From Notolepis coatsorum (Eukaryota > Chordata > Actinopteri > Aulopiformes > Paralepididae), in assembly GCA_963971535.1 (NCBI GenBank), contig OZ020589.1, positions 90,681,136-90,745,135 of the forward strand: a stretch of DNA of 64,000 nucleotides, written 5' to 3'. Position numbers and translations under genes: made by a program. The stretch's first letter is position 1; each line of letters begins with the position of its first letter. Shown here piece after piece: positions 33,037-45,233 of this stretch. Under the pieces are notes generated by a model. It was given only the letters and a program-made list of their open reading frames with translations. It was not told where the DNA came from and did not search any database.

Positions 33037-33730
33037 TGAATGAATGAAAACTTTATTTAACAGATTGCAGAATGGGTACAATACAGTACGGCTCAATACA
33101 CACAATTGTTAAGGGGATGCAGACCTGAGAAAGACGTTTGTCTTGTTTACATCAGGGTCCCCCATTTTTAATTCATATAGACATTTATGACATACACAAC
33201 ATACATGACATTTATGGCATAGGGACATATAGGTATTTAGTACTGATACATTTGTGACATAAACGGTATTCAAATATACAGTACTGTTACCCCTAGATCC
33301 TGACAGAGTATATACATATGATGGGGAGGGGACTGTACATTAGGAGGGGGTGGGTGGGTGGGAGAGAAATATACATACGGCGGGGAGGGAATATATACAT
33401 GCGGTGGGGAGGAGACTGTCTATTAGGAGGTGGTGGGGGTTTTGGGCATTTACGGTGGCCAGTTTCGAATTGCAGCCTCCCGTAGGTGCTCTTTAAGAGC
33501 GGTTTTGAATGTGGGTAGGGATTCACATTCCTTTACAGCTTTGGGTAGGGCGTTCCACATTGATGTGGCATAATTGCGAAACGTGTTTAGTCCCTTGTTT
33601 GAGCCGAATCTGGGTTTAACATGATTTGTTGAGCTTCCTCTGGTGTAGTGGTTGTGGTATTCACTGACCTTTGGGAAGTATTGACATGTACATGGGTACT
33701 TTAGTCGTATAGTGTATCTTGTAGACCAGG
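33037..33730 (-). mobile_element. LINE 3' end, piece 1 of 3
   Basis: Minus-strand LINE starting (3' end) with AATG repeats and AAAACTTTATTTAACAG, the same tail as at 2705-3302. At 33470-33730 the minus strand encodes a C-terminal WNALPKAVKECE and FKTALKEHLREAA stretch, the usual LINE end motif, with frameshifts. The sequence breaks at 33730 and resumes at 40370. Confidence 0.78.
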
Positions 33731-34261
33731 GCCCTCATTTATCAACGTGGCGTACGCACAGATATGTTCTTAACCCGTGCGTACGACCATTTCTAAGCAA
33801 AGTGTGGGATTTATCAATTTGAACTTGAACTTGACTTTGTGCTTATGTCTACGCACAGCTCTGAGCATGCTTAGCTGACGCCCAGTGGTAGAATATCGTT
33901 ACTACGGCATATGCGCTCCTCAGTTCATGCATTAGTTTCAACACGGAAATAAGCTTTCGTGCATTACTCTGAGTCCTGACACTGGCGCGTGTTCTGTATG
34001 AACCGTAATTCATTATAGTGCGCTCATGCGCGAACAAGAGGTTGGCTTGCTTGTTTGGCAGGGGGGGCAGACGCAGAACACCTAGTGTAACTGCCGCCGT
34101 GTCATAGTGTAATTCAAGTTAAGCTTCAGTATGATGTCATATAGTAGAACCGGTTAGAACAGGCTAGAACCTTCCAGAACTGCGCTCCACAGTGTATAAA
34201 TAGAGAGAACTTACAAGGGTTCTCTCTCTCTCTCACTTCTCAACCACCATCAACCACCTAG

Positions 34262-34816
34262 CCCCTTTTGTGACTGTGATGCACCGAGTGAATCCACAGT
34301 CACTTGCTCCTCAATAGGAAACCAACCTAGATTTACCCTGAATGACTGGTTCTGACCGAACCGTTCGTTATACAAGAATCACAGAGACGTTTCAAAGGTA
34401 CTCACAGTTGCAGGAGGGTTTCGGACAGAGATACGGGATGGTTTGAAAGCTCGGCGTTGCTAATAAACATTTTAAATATTTTTTATAAACTGGTCAACAC
34501 TGCATTATTTCCGGCGTTGTGTGCATGATGCGCATGCGCTGTGATCACACCAGGCAGCCAACGCCGGAAATAATGCCGTGTTGACCAGTTTATGAAAAAT
34601 ATTTAAAATGTTTATTAGCAACGCCGAGCTTTCAAACCATCCCGTATCTCTGTCCGAAACCCTCGTGCAAATGTGAGCACCTTTGACATTTCTCTGTGAT
34701 TCTTGTATAACGAACGGTTCGGTTAGAACCAGTCCTTCAGGGTAAATCTAGGTTGGTTTCCTATTGTGGAGCAAGTGACTGTGGATTCACTCGGTGCATC
34801 ACAGTCACGAAAGGGG
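34262..34816. repeat. Large palindrome, 258-bp arms
   Basis: Arms 34262-34519 and 34559-34816 are near-perfect reverse complements around a 39-base loop. The outer word is CCCCTTTTGTGACTGTGATG and the innermost ATTATTTCCGGCGTTG. A handful of single-base differences and one small gap. No clear target duplication. It has the form of a foldback transposon. Confidence 0.92.
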
Positions 34817-35008
34817 TTACAGAACAGCCACCTCCACCAAACGCGATTAAATATTGTTTCAAATAAAAAGCGACATACTATTATTTTGTGTCATGTTTCC
34901 AAATAAGATTGGCCACAACGAAATGCTTTCTACTTCAATCTGTTGGTTAGAATAGATTACCTCGCTCCGTTGAAACTTCACTGAGACTAACAGTAAAAGA
35001 CAGTATTT

Positions 35009-35110
35009 TAATAATAATAATAATAACAATAATAATAATAGAGCTTCATTTTATATAGCGTCTTTCAAGAGACCCATGCAAGGTCGCTTTACATAGATAG
35101 GGGGGGGGGG
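35009..35110. repeat. (AAT)n microsatellite with adjoining conserved repeat
   Basis: An (AAT)n run at 35009-35041 is followed by TTATATAGCGTCTTTCAAGA and AGGTCGCTTTACATAGA, a word set common in fish interspersed repeats, then an 11-12-G run near 35100-35111. Confidence 0.65.
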
Positions 35111-35485
35111 AAATAACAAAGTAATAAACATAGTGGACAGACTATGTAAATATGATGATGGGATTCAAGTTCATGTTTGTATTTATCACATAGGCAGGCT
35201 ACACATGGCGTGTACTTAGGCTACATCATACATGGCAGTGAGATTCATTGTTCTTGTATATGCTCTCGTATTATTGTTTATATAGGCTACCCAATACTGA
35301 CATCAAAATAGATTGTATGCCTCTAGAAATCATATGCAGCAGGTAGAAAATTTATGGAAAATCCGTCGCGATTTGGAATACAATTGAGGAGAACTTTAAT
35401 CCCTGGGTATTAATCGAACAAAACGGAAAAAGGCAGTCATATTCCAGCATGGGCTTTATTAGTTAATATGGTCTTTAAGAGATAT

Positions 35486-35773
35486 CGTTAGGTTATGACT
35501 ATAACCAAGTTCTGTTAGTATAGCGACGCTCGGCATCGCTCTCTGCACTATCTCGCATATGTGCACGCGCACTGAATAAAGACCACAAATGTACCTTTAA
35601 TCCCAATATTCGTCTGACCACACCCCTATCAGCTTACCCATATAAGCAGGGGTGGGGCCACCCACTCGCCTCCTTCCCAAGCTTTCGCCACAAGGCGAGG
35701 TCAAAGGCTGCAGCGGCGTCGGATGCCGAGCGTCGCTATACTAACAGAACTTGGTTATAGTCATAACCTAACG
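35486..35773. repeat. 52-bp perfect inverted repeat around the left arm
   Basis: 35486-35537 begins CGTTAGGTTATGACTATAAC and is exactly mirrored at 35722-35773. The 184 bp between them is the promoter-like arm of the 4.5-kb element. Exact identity suggests a replication or template-switch origin. Confidence 0.92.
35636..35650 (+). promoter_or_regulatory. TATA-like box in the left arm of the 4.5-kb element
   Basis: CCATATAAGCAGGGG occurs in the arm, followed by GC-rich DNA; the inverted copy at about 39888-39902 points the other way. In an inverted-repeat retroelement such boxes would drive transcription inward from each end. Function is inferred only. Confidence 0.35.
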
Positions 35774-38700
35774 TTCTGTTTCGTATTCGCTCTCGCTCGG
35801 CATCGCTCTCTGCACAAGGGAGGCCGAGCGAGAGCCAACGGCCGACAAATACACCCCGCTGACAGCCCCCCACAACCATCAGAACAGGGAGGGCCGAGCC
35901 CCCCCGACCCACCCTAATGGAGGGCACCCCCCCTATTAGGGGCTTCACGGGAGGGCGACGGACCCGACCGTGCGAAGAGGCACTAAAGCAACTCAACGCA
36001 CAGGGTGAGCAGACCGTGGCTTGACCCCACGACTACACACACGCACAACCCGCATGCCACCCGGGAACGAACGGAGGAACAACCTCGTTACTGCCCCCAG
36101 AATCACGGGGTCAAGGGCAAACCCAACCCCGTGGCAAGGCCGTAGCAGCGGAGCGCGAAGGAAGACCCAGACCCACCAAAAGGACTGGACTCCCTGGAAT
36201 GGGGGCCCGGAGAAATCCATGATGCCAGCATCAAGACCCCAGGAGGTGGGCACGTAGTGCCCCGCCCCCCACATCGCCAGCGTATTCGGACAAAGGCCCC
36301 TCAGCCAAGCGGGCCCCGTCCCCCCAATAGTACACCGCCTGGCACACTGACCCTGCAACAGGCAGTCAGCATGGCCGTAAGCACACAAAAAAGGTTAACC
36401 AACGGAAGCAGGCAGCGCACCGGGGAAAAACCAGGCAACAGGCTATTAACCCTAGCCTGGGGACTGCGGACAAGACAGGCGCCAGAGGGGACAGCTGAAC
36501 ACAGCCGCCCCGGTGGAAGGAGCGTAAGCTGGCGGTGTTGCATGACCAAGCCTCCATTTAAAAACCCCCACCCAGAGGGGTCGAGGCAGAGAAGGCTGAC
36601 ACGATTGGCAGACGTCATGAACGTGCAGGGGCACCCTCAACGGTGAACCCGGGAGTTGACACTGCTCCAACACACCAGGGAATCAACCACCTTGGTGTTA
36701 CCCAATGCGGTGGTTGTTCCTATAACCCCTCAAGAAAAAACTCCAAAACACACCTGCGGGTATACACCGGCTATACCGCAGTACAAGTGTTTCAGTTTCC
36801 AAAAAAGGGTTAACCCAGGCCTATGGGTCGACGAAACATTACTTCGGACCGGGCCTGGCGGTACGGGAAGCACAGGGTCACCAGAGGAGGTCAAAAACCA
36901 CCCCCACAGGCCCCTCTTCGCCATGCGTGAGAGAGGAGCGAAAAAGAATGGAGAACCAGCCCCTAAGCACACCGTACTTGGTATTCCCAGGCGGTCTCCA
37001 AACCAAGTACTAACCAGGACCAACCTGTGTAGCGGCCGAGATCCGACGAGATCGAGCGTGTACAGAATGGCATGGCCGTAAGCCATTACGACAGTGCTGA
37101 GTAAAAACGTACCCAACCAGGGTCTCCATAGCGCTTAACCCTGTGACACCCGGACCGACCTGGCATTTTTCCCCCTGAAAAAAGCCCAAGTCCCTCAGGG
37201 TACCAGAACAGCAGATCTGCATCCCCGGCGGACAACGGGTTCAACTGATCCGGACCAGCGTGACCAGAACCAGTCCCGTGCCCTAACCACGCCGACATGC
37301 CTACTCCAGGAGAAAGGGCAGATATGCGTGTCGATCTTAACATAAAAAGAAGGCGCCACCCAGACGTTCGGGCGAACCGCGCCTGGTGGCCCACCCCAAG
37401 GGCGTGAGACCCCTCTACATATGTTCAGATCCATTCCGTCATCATCCCCCAGACATGAACGAGAATCCGTCGAAAACCAACCCAGGTCGTGGGATTTGGT
37501 CGCCGGAAGAGGAAAAACCCCCATCTCAGTTGCTTTATAAAAACGCAGTTTTAACCACAAGCAACCAAGGCGTGCCAGTCAGTCGCCTGTTTACAGCGAG
37601 CTAGCACTATACGTGCGTCGGGACACACCCCCATCAATGAACAGGCTATTTAGACCCGTCATTGAATCCCCAAGGCGCCCAGGGGAACGACAAGAGGGGT
37701 GTGACACTTCCTAACTCCAACACTTTTTGAATAGAAAAGAAGGAAGCATCAACAGTATGTATCCCAGTCTACACAGCCGGGGGTAAAAAAAATTCACATT
37801 TTTACATCCCACCACCCTCCCATAGGAAGGAGACGGGGATCCCCAGAGAGACTCCCCACGCGAGCTGTACAGATTGAAAAGAATATATTGCACCTTGAGC
37901 CATGTAAAAAATTGGTTTTAGGGCTCTCCGGGGAAGAGGCACTGAACCCATACACACTCAATAATCGAATTGAATCGAATACATATACAATAGAATAGGA
38001 CACCTTCTAGAGGGTCCACTCACTTTGACAATCTGAGGAGGAAGGCTCTGTACTCTGATGGAGGCTCCCTCACATGGAAGAAGGAGTCCGAACTCACAGA
38101 AGGCCCGAATAGGCGCTTGGTGAGGAGGAGCCCTGACCACCCCCCTGAAACAGATCCATCACATGGACCTGAACAGCACACGGAAGTCCTACCAACAGAG
38201 ACGCGCACGGTGACGTACTCTATGGCGGGGGAATTCCTGCGGTGCACACGCCCAATATACCAGGCCGTGGGACCAGGAAACTCCCCCCCCCCCGTAACGT
38301 GCCGAACCGCCACGTGACGGGAACCTTGAAGGACAGGGGGTGTACCCCTGACCGACAGAACAAGGAGGAGAGGAAAGGTTACCAGTTCACCCCTTTACGA
38401 CCCCACACCCATGATACGATGTAATGACAAAAAGAGAATATGACACAGTCATAGTCAGCTCTATGAGGCGTTTGACAGCTCCACACAGCGCATGAGCTAA
38501 CCTGCTATCTGATTTTTACTAAGGAAAAAACACAGAATAGAGAGGGCGCTAAGAGCCCCGGTCCAACATACACATGTGCTTCTGTGGCCAGTCCAACCCA
38601 GTTGTAGGTCACATGACACACACAACCCATCATCACCTACAAAGAATGGCAAAAACACTCTACAGAGGAATGCCGTTTTTCATAATGAGAGAATACATAA

Positions 38701-40369
38701 TTCTCGATTAGTATCGGCCACAGGCCTTGCTAAGCACACATGACAGCGACCAAACAACCTTTTCTTTTAGGAAAATAAAGTTTCTCCAGCTGTTTTAGCA
38801 CTACCTCAGCAATCAAGCTAAGGGTTACATCGCATCCCTACCACACAAAAGACACAATGTAGTGCAACATGTCTGATAGGAGGATGAAAAAGTCCCCAGG
38901 GAACCGGGGGGAAACACAATCCTCTTATTTTACCCTTAATACGGCCAGTTAAAACAGGAAAACCTGTTAATATGTGAACACTGTTCATTGTCATCACAGG
39001 CTGAGAAAAGAACATTCTTTTACTCACTTGTCACTAAGCATAGCTTCATAGGTTAGTTACCAGAACACTCACCCAGACAGGCCGCCGTTCTGAACCTCTC
39101 CTCACTTTTTAAGAGAAAAGAGAAACAAAATGTCAACACTGCTTTACAACGGTGATTTTACCAACACCCGACGGAATCAGCACAATACCAAACTGGCCTG
39201 TGTAGCTGACTTGAACATGGATCTGCCGCTATCGCACATCCATGCACATATCTCCTCGTGAAGGAATACTCTCATTTGGATATGAAAGAAGGGGCTTAAC
39301 ACGGGACAGAGAGATATCCACTCGTCCAGAACACACAGGGATCACCAGTGTTAATGGTCGCGGCCCACTAGTTAAACTAAAATGGCTTCAGACCAAGGTC
39401 TTCTGTCGTCTAGGAGACTGAACAAAGGACCCTAGCCTGGGGCCGGTTTTCATAAACATTGTCAAGTAGCCCCCATAGCACTAACAGACAAGTGAAGCCT
39501 GCCAGCAAACATAACTCACCAGAACCAGGAACCCACCGCGTCTCACAACCGCGGCGCGTCCTACAGCCCAGCTGTGCCTTTACCGCAACCAGCACACAGC
39601 AAGGACTGCAGTTGGAAAAGCATGTAGCGGCACGAACTCCCAATACGAAAACCGGTGGAGGATTTTTAGAATGATCATCATCTTCCAGACACTCCAGTAC
39701 GAAGACAATATCGCCGTATTTTCTCGAAAATAGTGAGAGAGAAAATAAAGATATGATGTCAACGTATCCTTGTTTCCCAAAGCTGCTCCTAATCCTTTCT
39801 TCCAGCATGGTGTCAAGTGTGGGGATCTACCGAGGCACTTCTTCCTTGTGGTGAAAGCGAGAAGGAGGCGAGTGGGTGGCCCCACCCCTGCTTATATGGG
39901 TAAGCTGATAGGGGTGTGGTCAGACGAATATTGGGATTAAAGGTACATTTGTGGTCTTTATTCAGTGCGCGTGCACATATGCGAGATAGTGCAGAGAGCG
40001 ATGCCGAGCGAGAGCGAATACGAAACAGAACATATTCGACATCACGGTACGTGTACATGTCTGTCAGCCTGTCTCGTATTTCTCCATAACACGCAATTCC
40101 CTCGGGTCAGTCCATTATTTCACATCCCATGGGGGTGTTTCATGACCATATATGGATAATCGGGGCGGTTCTGGTATGCAAATACTTAAAACCATGCACG
40201 AGCTCAAGCTTAGGAGCAAGGTGATATTTATGAAGACAGGTGTGCGTAGGACCTGTGTACGCACGTGTGATAAATCCAGTTTTTTTTGTGCGTGCACACA
40301 TTCTAAATTCTGTGCTTAAGAACGAAAATAGAATACTTTCCAAGAAAACTTGATAAATGAGGGCCCAGG

Positions 40370-40815
40370 CCCATTGCAAGTTGCTGTACTCTGTCGTCTA
40401 CTCTAAGCCATCCTAGGTTGTCAAAGTGGGCAGGGGTGAGGTGGGTTCTGGGGGTAAGGTCAAGTAGTAGTCTGACCAGTTTGTTTTGTGATGTTTGTAA
40501 TCTTGTTTTAAGCGCCTTTGAGGTGCTTTGGTACCATGAGGTGCACGCATAGTCGTAGTACCCTTGAATGAGTGCTCCTGCCAGAGTCTTCAGGGTATTC
40601 TTGTTTACCAGAGAGGAGATCCGGTACAAGAATCTAGTTCGTCGGTTGACTTTTTTTATTACATTGGATGCCATTTTGTCACAGGAAAGATTTGCCTCTA
40701 GGATGGAACCCAGGTAGGTAATTTTGTCTTTCCTTGTGACAATATTGTCACCCACTGTAACTGAGAAGCCGTCGGTCTTGCTGAGTTTGTTATTTGAACC
40801 GAAGAGAATGGACTC
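40370..40815 (-). pseudogene. LINE reverse transcriptase fragment, piece 2 of 3
   Basis: The minus strand encodes ITYLGSILEANLSCDK, FLYRISSLVNK, GYYDYACTSWYQ and LDLTPRTHLTPAHF: the part of a LINE protein after the catalytic palm. Upstream of the ATG at 40755 the frame continues as FSVTVGDN back to 40815, where BEL-1 is inserted, and resumes at 57997. The 3' side continues at 33730. The clade is not clear to me; its 3' tail matches the fragments at 2705-3302. Confidence 0.75.
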
Positions 40816-42207
40816 TGTTGTGAAGGATCAGATTAAACCGAATATATATATTTATTTATGGATATATATTTAATAGTATTTGTATATCGTTTGATATCCC
40901 TTGTATATTCCTTGTACATATACACTGAATATCCCTTTAGTCTACTAACAGCCCATAATAGTTTCATTCTACCATTGGACAAGAACCTGGCGCCAGCAGC
41001 CAAGCCCCTTGGTTCAAGTTCAATCGTGCCGACGAACATGTCGTTACAAGCCCGGTTCCGCGTAGGAATACGTCTGGCGAAATACGAATGGTACTATTTG
41101 TTCACAGCGCATATATATATGGCGCAAGTAAAGTAGAACTTTCTTTTAGTCCATTAGTCCTCTACCCTCCAACCTAGTAACAGACGTGAAGCCTCACCCA
41201 CGACCCACGTGTGGTGCAGTATGGCCTACTTGGCCTCAGAATAGGCATTGAGACATTGTGTGGATTAATAGTTGAATTGTCATAGTTTGGCACTATACCG
41301 TCGAGTGGGACGTATTTCTATTAAGTTAATAATAGTCTATTATGTATGGTGCATCGTTCGGTTAGAGTTATAAAGTGAGCAGTACCCCCATCGTTCCTGG
41401 TGTTATCTAGAGTCTTAACCAGGCTGGGCAGACCACGTGTGGTGCCTTCATCCGAGGAGTTCTGGGCCAGGACGAGTGGACCTGCATATTGGATTACTTT
41501 ACCCGGACGACGGCGAGCCCTACACGGCTTGGATTATCTACTTGCTTTGGGTGCTTTGATTATGCCATGGATAACAGCCAACACTGCTGAGTGTTGGAAC
41601 TACCCCCCGAGAGGAGTCCAGGTGAGACGGCGCTCTACCCCGAGTGAGGTCGCCTCACGTCTCTTCGTTGTGGACCGGCAGCTACCGTCTACAAGAGGGC
41701 CCAGCTGTATTCATCTGTGGACCGAGGTTCTGTGGGCACCGTGTTCAGCACTCTGAATTCTCCCAATAAATCGTTGGCCAGATGGGATATCGCCAGCGGC
41801 TCTCCTAACCCCCCCCCCTACTGACTTACAACCAGCGGGACCCCCCCTTTAGTGTATCCAGCTATAATCATTTAAGTACCATTGCTATAGTTCCCTAAAG
41901 AACCAGGTTGTATACTTGCTCCCTGCATAACCAGAGATTGGACATTCAATGTTGATTTGCCTACGAATACTCATTTGCCTTACAAGTGCATTCAAATCAT
42001 AAATGTCATTAAGTGAACGTTGTATATACCCTTTGCTATATAAAATATTCGATTTATACATTTGTGTGGACTTCGTTTCATGGTGGGAAAGTGTTCATCA
42101 TATCTATATCATGTACTGTGTGGCCAGTAGTTAAAGTACATAATCGGTAGTGGTTTAATGATACCATACTTATCAATACAGTCAGGGAATTGTACCCCTC
42201 AGTTACA
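40816..42207 (+). repeat. BEL-1 5' LTR
   Basis: 1,392 bp. By eye it differs from the 3' LTR by six substitutions and one C-run length change, so the insertion is recent. A TATAAAG box lies at 41369-41375 and an AATAAA at 41765-41770, giving a plausible transcript start and polyadenylation site about 400 bases apart. Confidence 0.95.
41369..41375 (+). promoter_or_regulatory. Putative TATA box of the BEL-1 LTR
   Basis: TATAAAG, present in both LTRs of BEL-1 (the second copy at 57149-57155). Position about 550 bases into the LTR and 400 before the AATAAA. Not proven. Confidence 0.4.
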
Positions 42208-42209
42208 AT

Positions 42210-42226
42210 TGGTCCTTCGAGCCGGA
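42210..42226 (+). other. BEL-1 primer-binding site
   Basis: TGGTCCTTCGAGCCGGA begins three bases after the LTR. The TGG start pairs with the CCA end of a tRNA that primes minus-strand DNA. The identical site is present in BEL-2. I do not assign the tRNA. Confidence 0.75.
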
Positions 42227-42275
42227 GGGTAACTAGTGTAATATTAATATAGTGTTATTAATATTGAAATGGCCT

Positions 42276-43688
42276 ATGATGAACACTCCACGAAACGGTC
42301 CTCCTAACGTAGAACGCCCGCGGCGCAGACGACAGACACCTCAGTACTTAGAGGATTACGCTGTCAGTCAACTACCTAGCCTTCGACAAACGGTAAACGC
42401 GGTAAAAGTAGAAAGTAAAATTATGTCTGACCTTAACGACCAGGTTACTCCGACCACAGAGGCCCTAGTGGGTTCTAATGTAACTGACCAAGCTCACGGT
42501 GGGGACCAGGAGGGAGCTGACATGCCTTTACCCCCCGCCAATACCGAAGAAGTAGTCCCCGACCAGCCCCGGGAGGAAGACAACCCTACAGAGAGAGAAC
42601 TCTGCACGGAAGAAGAGGAGGAGAGCGCAGAGGAAATAGAGCTCCAGGACTCCCCAACGAGTACAGCCAGGAGCGGCTCACCTCTACAACCGTCTTCCCC
42701 CAGCGAAGCGGAGAGGATGCTATCACAGGCGTTCCTCGTCAGCCTGACAGCCTCTACCGAACGCGATCGACTTCAGGGTGAACGCGATCGACTTCAGGGT
42801 GAACGCGATCGACTCCAAGCACAGACGCTTAGCGAGCGCGAACAACTCCAAGCGCAACAACGGAGCGAAGAAGAGCGGATACGCCTGGAGATGAGACGCC
42901 TTCAGACGGAAGAGAATATGGCAAGAGACCGAGCAGACACCCAGCGTGCCGCTGACGGTGCCCAAAGAGAGGCAGAGCGCGACCTCGCTCTCATCCAGCG
43001 CGAAACCGAGCGCGACAGACTACAAGCCGAGCGCGACAGACTGCAAGCGCAGCTAATGGAGCAGCTGATCCTCAAGGCAACACCCTCTCCCTCCGCCAGG
43101 GGTTCAAGGAACTCGTCGAGACAACAGTCAAGGGCAGCATCCCCTAACCGAGCAAGCGACCCTGAACTTGACCAACAGACCAAGCCTATACCCCCCGCAG
43201 ACCCCCTTCCCAGACCGGTCCAAGCGAGACCCAGCTACAAGGAAGGAGCGGCATACACTGCGGAGAAGCTAAATAAACGACTACAGGATCTAGAGGACCT
43301 GATAGAAGAAGAAGAGGGAGAGGAGGAGAACCAAGCCCGACGACAGCACAGTACTCCACCGGACCAGGAGGTCCAGTACAGCCCAGGCTATACCCCCGCG
43401 GCGCTGCGCTACAGACCCCCGACTCTATTCACGGGTGAGCACGACGCACGACCAGCCCCGAGGAATAGCACCTGGACCAGCGGGCCATGGTACCCTGCCG
43501 GTACCAGCCCACAGAGAGGCGCAAGAGGAGACTCGCCTAGGAGGTCTCTCCCCCAACGCTCGCCGATGTATCAGCCATCCACGGCGTCATACATTGCCAC
43601 ACCGACGTTTCCAGACTTCACCTATGAGAATCGAGCAGAGTACACGGAGCTCCGGATGTGCTTAGAGACAATGATGGTGGATGTCGCT
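42276..43688 (+). pseudogene. BEL-1 gag, N-terminal part
   Basis: First ATG at 42276 (an upstream GTG at 42252 is in frame but not a likely start). About 470 codons before BEL-2 interrupts at 43688. Residues 1-150 are acidic and Pro/Ser-rich; a long charged helical region follows, with a six-residue ERDRLQ-type unit repeated near residues 160-260, probably a coiled coil; then a Pro/Arg-rich stretch (PAPRNSTWTSGPWYPAG). It ends in TELRMCLETM, the beginning of the conserved gag core that resumes at 51703. The tail residues after 43688 come from the BEL-2 LTR. Confidence 0.88.
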
Positions 43689-45126
43689 TGTAACTGAGGG
43701 GTACAATTCCCTGACTGTATTACTAGATATGATACTTACTACCACTACCTTTGTACTTAATATTCGGCCACCCAGTACTCGGCATAAATATATTATGATG
43801 AACACTGTCACGTAGATGAAACGGATCCAACACAAATGTACGAATTAGAAATAGGTCTTTATTTCTACACAGCGATGGTGTGTAGAGCAAGCACTTAATC
43901 AAATCAATCACATTTATGAATGGGAATTAGTATGCACTTTTATGGCAAGAGTATTCGTCGGTATATCAATAGAGAATGTCCAATCTCTGAAGGCGCAGGT
44001 GGTACATATACGACCTGGAATAGTTAAGGAATAACAGCAATGATACTTTAATGATTATAGACTGGATACACTAGGGGGGGTTAATCCGGTCGCTTGTAAG
44101 CCGACAGGAGTAGGAAGGGGGGGGGGGGGGGTAGAGTCCGGCTGCCTCATCCGGCCAAGGGTATCCCAGGTGAACCCACTGTAGTGCCGTTCAATGCGCC
44201 GGCGATCCTTGGACCACAGATGAAAGCAGATGGACTCTTTGTGGGCCGGCGTCCTCCGGTCCACGGAGGAGAGACGTGAAGCGACCTCGTCTTGCAGAGC
44301 GTCTCCTCACCTTGCGTCCTCTCCAGGGGGGGGTTTTCCAACACACGGCAGTGTCGGGGGTCTTTATCCATGGAATAATCAACGTATACAAAGCATAATC
44401 CGTGCCTGGGAAGGCGGGCTGTCGTCGGTAGAATAATCCGGTATACAGGTCCACTCGCTCGACGGCTCTGGGGCTCCTCGGGTGCAATCTCACATGGTGT
44501 CGATCATCCTGGATAAACAGCCAGTTTTCTGCCCGAAACGATGGGGTGCTGACTACGGTAGTGTTCTCACCGTACGAAGCACTATATATTAACAGACTAT
44601 TATTAGCTTAATAGACTACGTCCAACTCGACGATATAGTGCCAAATATGACTATTCAAATATTAATATACACGATGTCTCAATACCGATGGTAGGCCGAA
44701 CTTGGCCTTACTCCCACACGTGGCGTCGCGGGGAGGCTTTACGTCTGTGACTCTATTGGAGGGTAAGAAACTGGACTGAAAAGGAAGTCCTACTTTAGTA
44801 GCGCAGTATATATACGCACTATGAACAAATAGTCCCATTAGTGGTGCGGTAGCCAGATTCCTACGCGGAACTAGGACTTGTTCGTACATGTTGAGCGGTA
44901 CGTTTGAACTGGGTCTGGGGGGTATGGCAGCCTGGCACCAAGGTCTCGACCAATAGTAGAATGGAGACTATTATGGGATGTTCAGTAGGCTAGAATGGAT
45001 ATTCAATGCATATTGTACAAGGAATATACAAGGGATATCAAGGAATATTAGAGAATATACAAATACAATTAAATATATATATATAATAAATATATATATT
45101 CGGTTTAATCTGGCCCTTCACAACAG
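43689..45126 (-). repeat. BEL-2 3' LTR
   Basis: 1,438 bp. Aligned by eye to 50321-51697 it differs by one substitution, a G-run length (44117-44131) and a 56-bp segment (about 44439-44494) missing from the other LTR. Confidence 0.93.
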
Positions 45127-45233
45127 CCACCCCCTGATTGGTCCCAGACCTAATCAGTTAAGCAGAGACAGATTAATCGCGTTGTCTATTTACACATAAG
45201 GGTTTGCTGTAGGGGTCAGTCAACTTCACAAAG

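Larger units (their letters stand above)
35486..40031. mobile_element. 4.5-kb inverted-repeat element, possibly DIRS-like
   Basis: The segment 35526-35693 (CTCGGCATCGCTCTCTGCAC, then a TATAAGC box and GGGGTGGGGCCACCCACTCG) recurs inverted at 39861-40005. In addition, a perfect 52-bp inverted pair (35486-35537 and 35722-35773) brackets the left arm, and right after it the arm's outer word GTTCTGTTTCGTATTCGC starts again (35773), as it does inverted at the right edge (to 40031). Inverted terminal repeats plus partial internal repeats of the ends recall DIRS retrotransposons, but I find no reverse transcriptase, RNase H or tyrosine recombinase in 35.8-39.8 kb; the longest frame is 141 codons. 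It could be a non-autonomous DIRS relative or another foldback type. Confidence 0.5.
33731..40364. mobile_element. DNA element with GCCCTCATTTATCAA ends, enlarged by nested inserts
   Basis: Inverted ends GCCCTCATTTATCAA (33731) and TTGATAAATGAGGGC (to 40364), with CCAGG on both sides (33726-33730 and 40365-40369; because the end bases overlap, the duplication could be 3-5 bp). Subterminal zones are rich in GTGCGTACG/CGTACGCAC words. The LINE reads through when the element is removed. Apart from the palindrome and the 4.5-kb inverted-repeat insert, about 1.5 kb of its own DNA remains, with no transposase. Superfamily not certain; a short duplication argues against hAT. Confidence 0.72.

Noticed and set aside
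36021..39885. Many 60-140-codon frames on both strands of the 4.5-kb element
   Set aside because: They overlap on both strands in GC-rich DNA with few stops; none has a domain or a consistent coding pattern, apart from the weak exon candidate listed as a finding.
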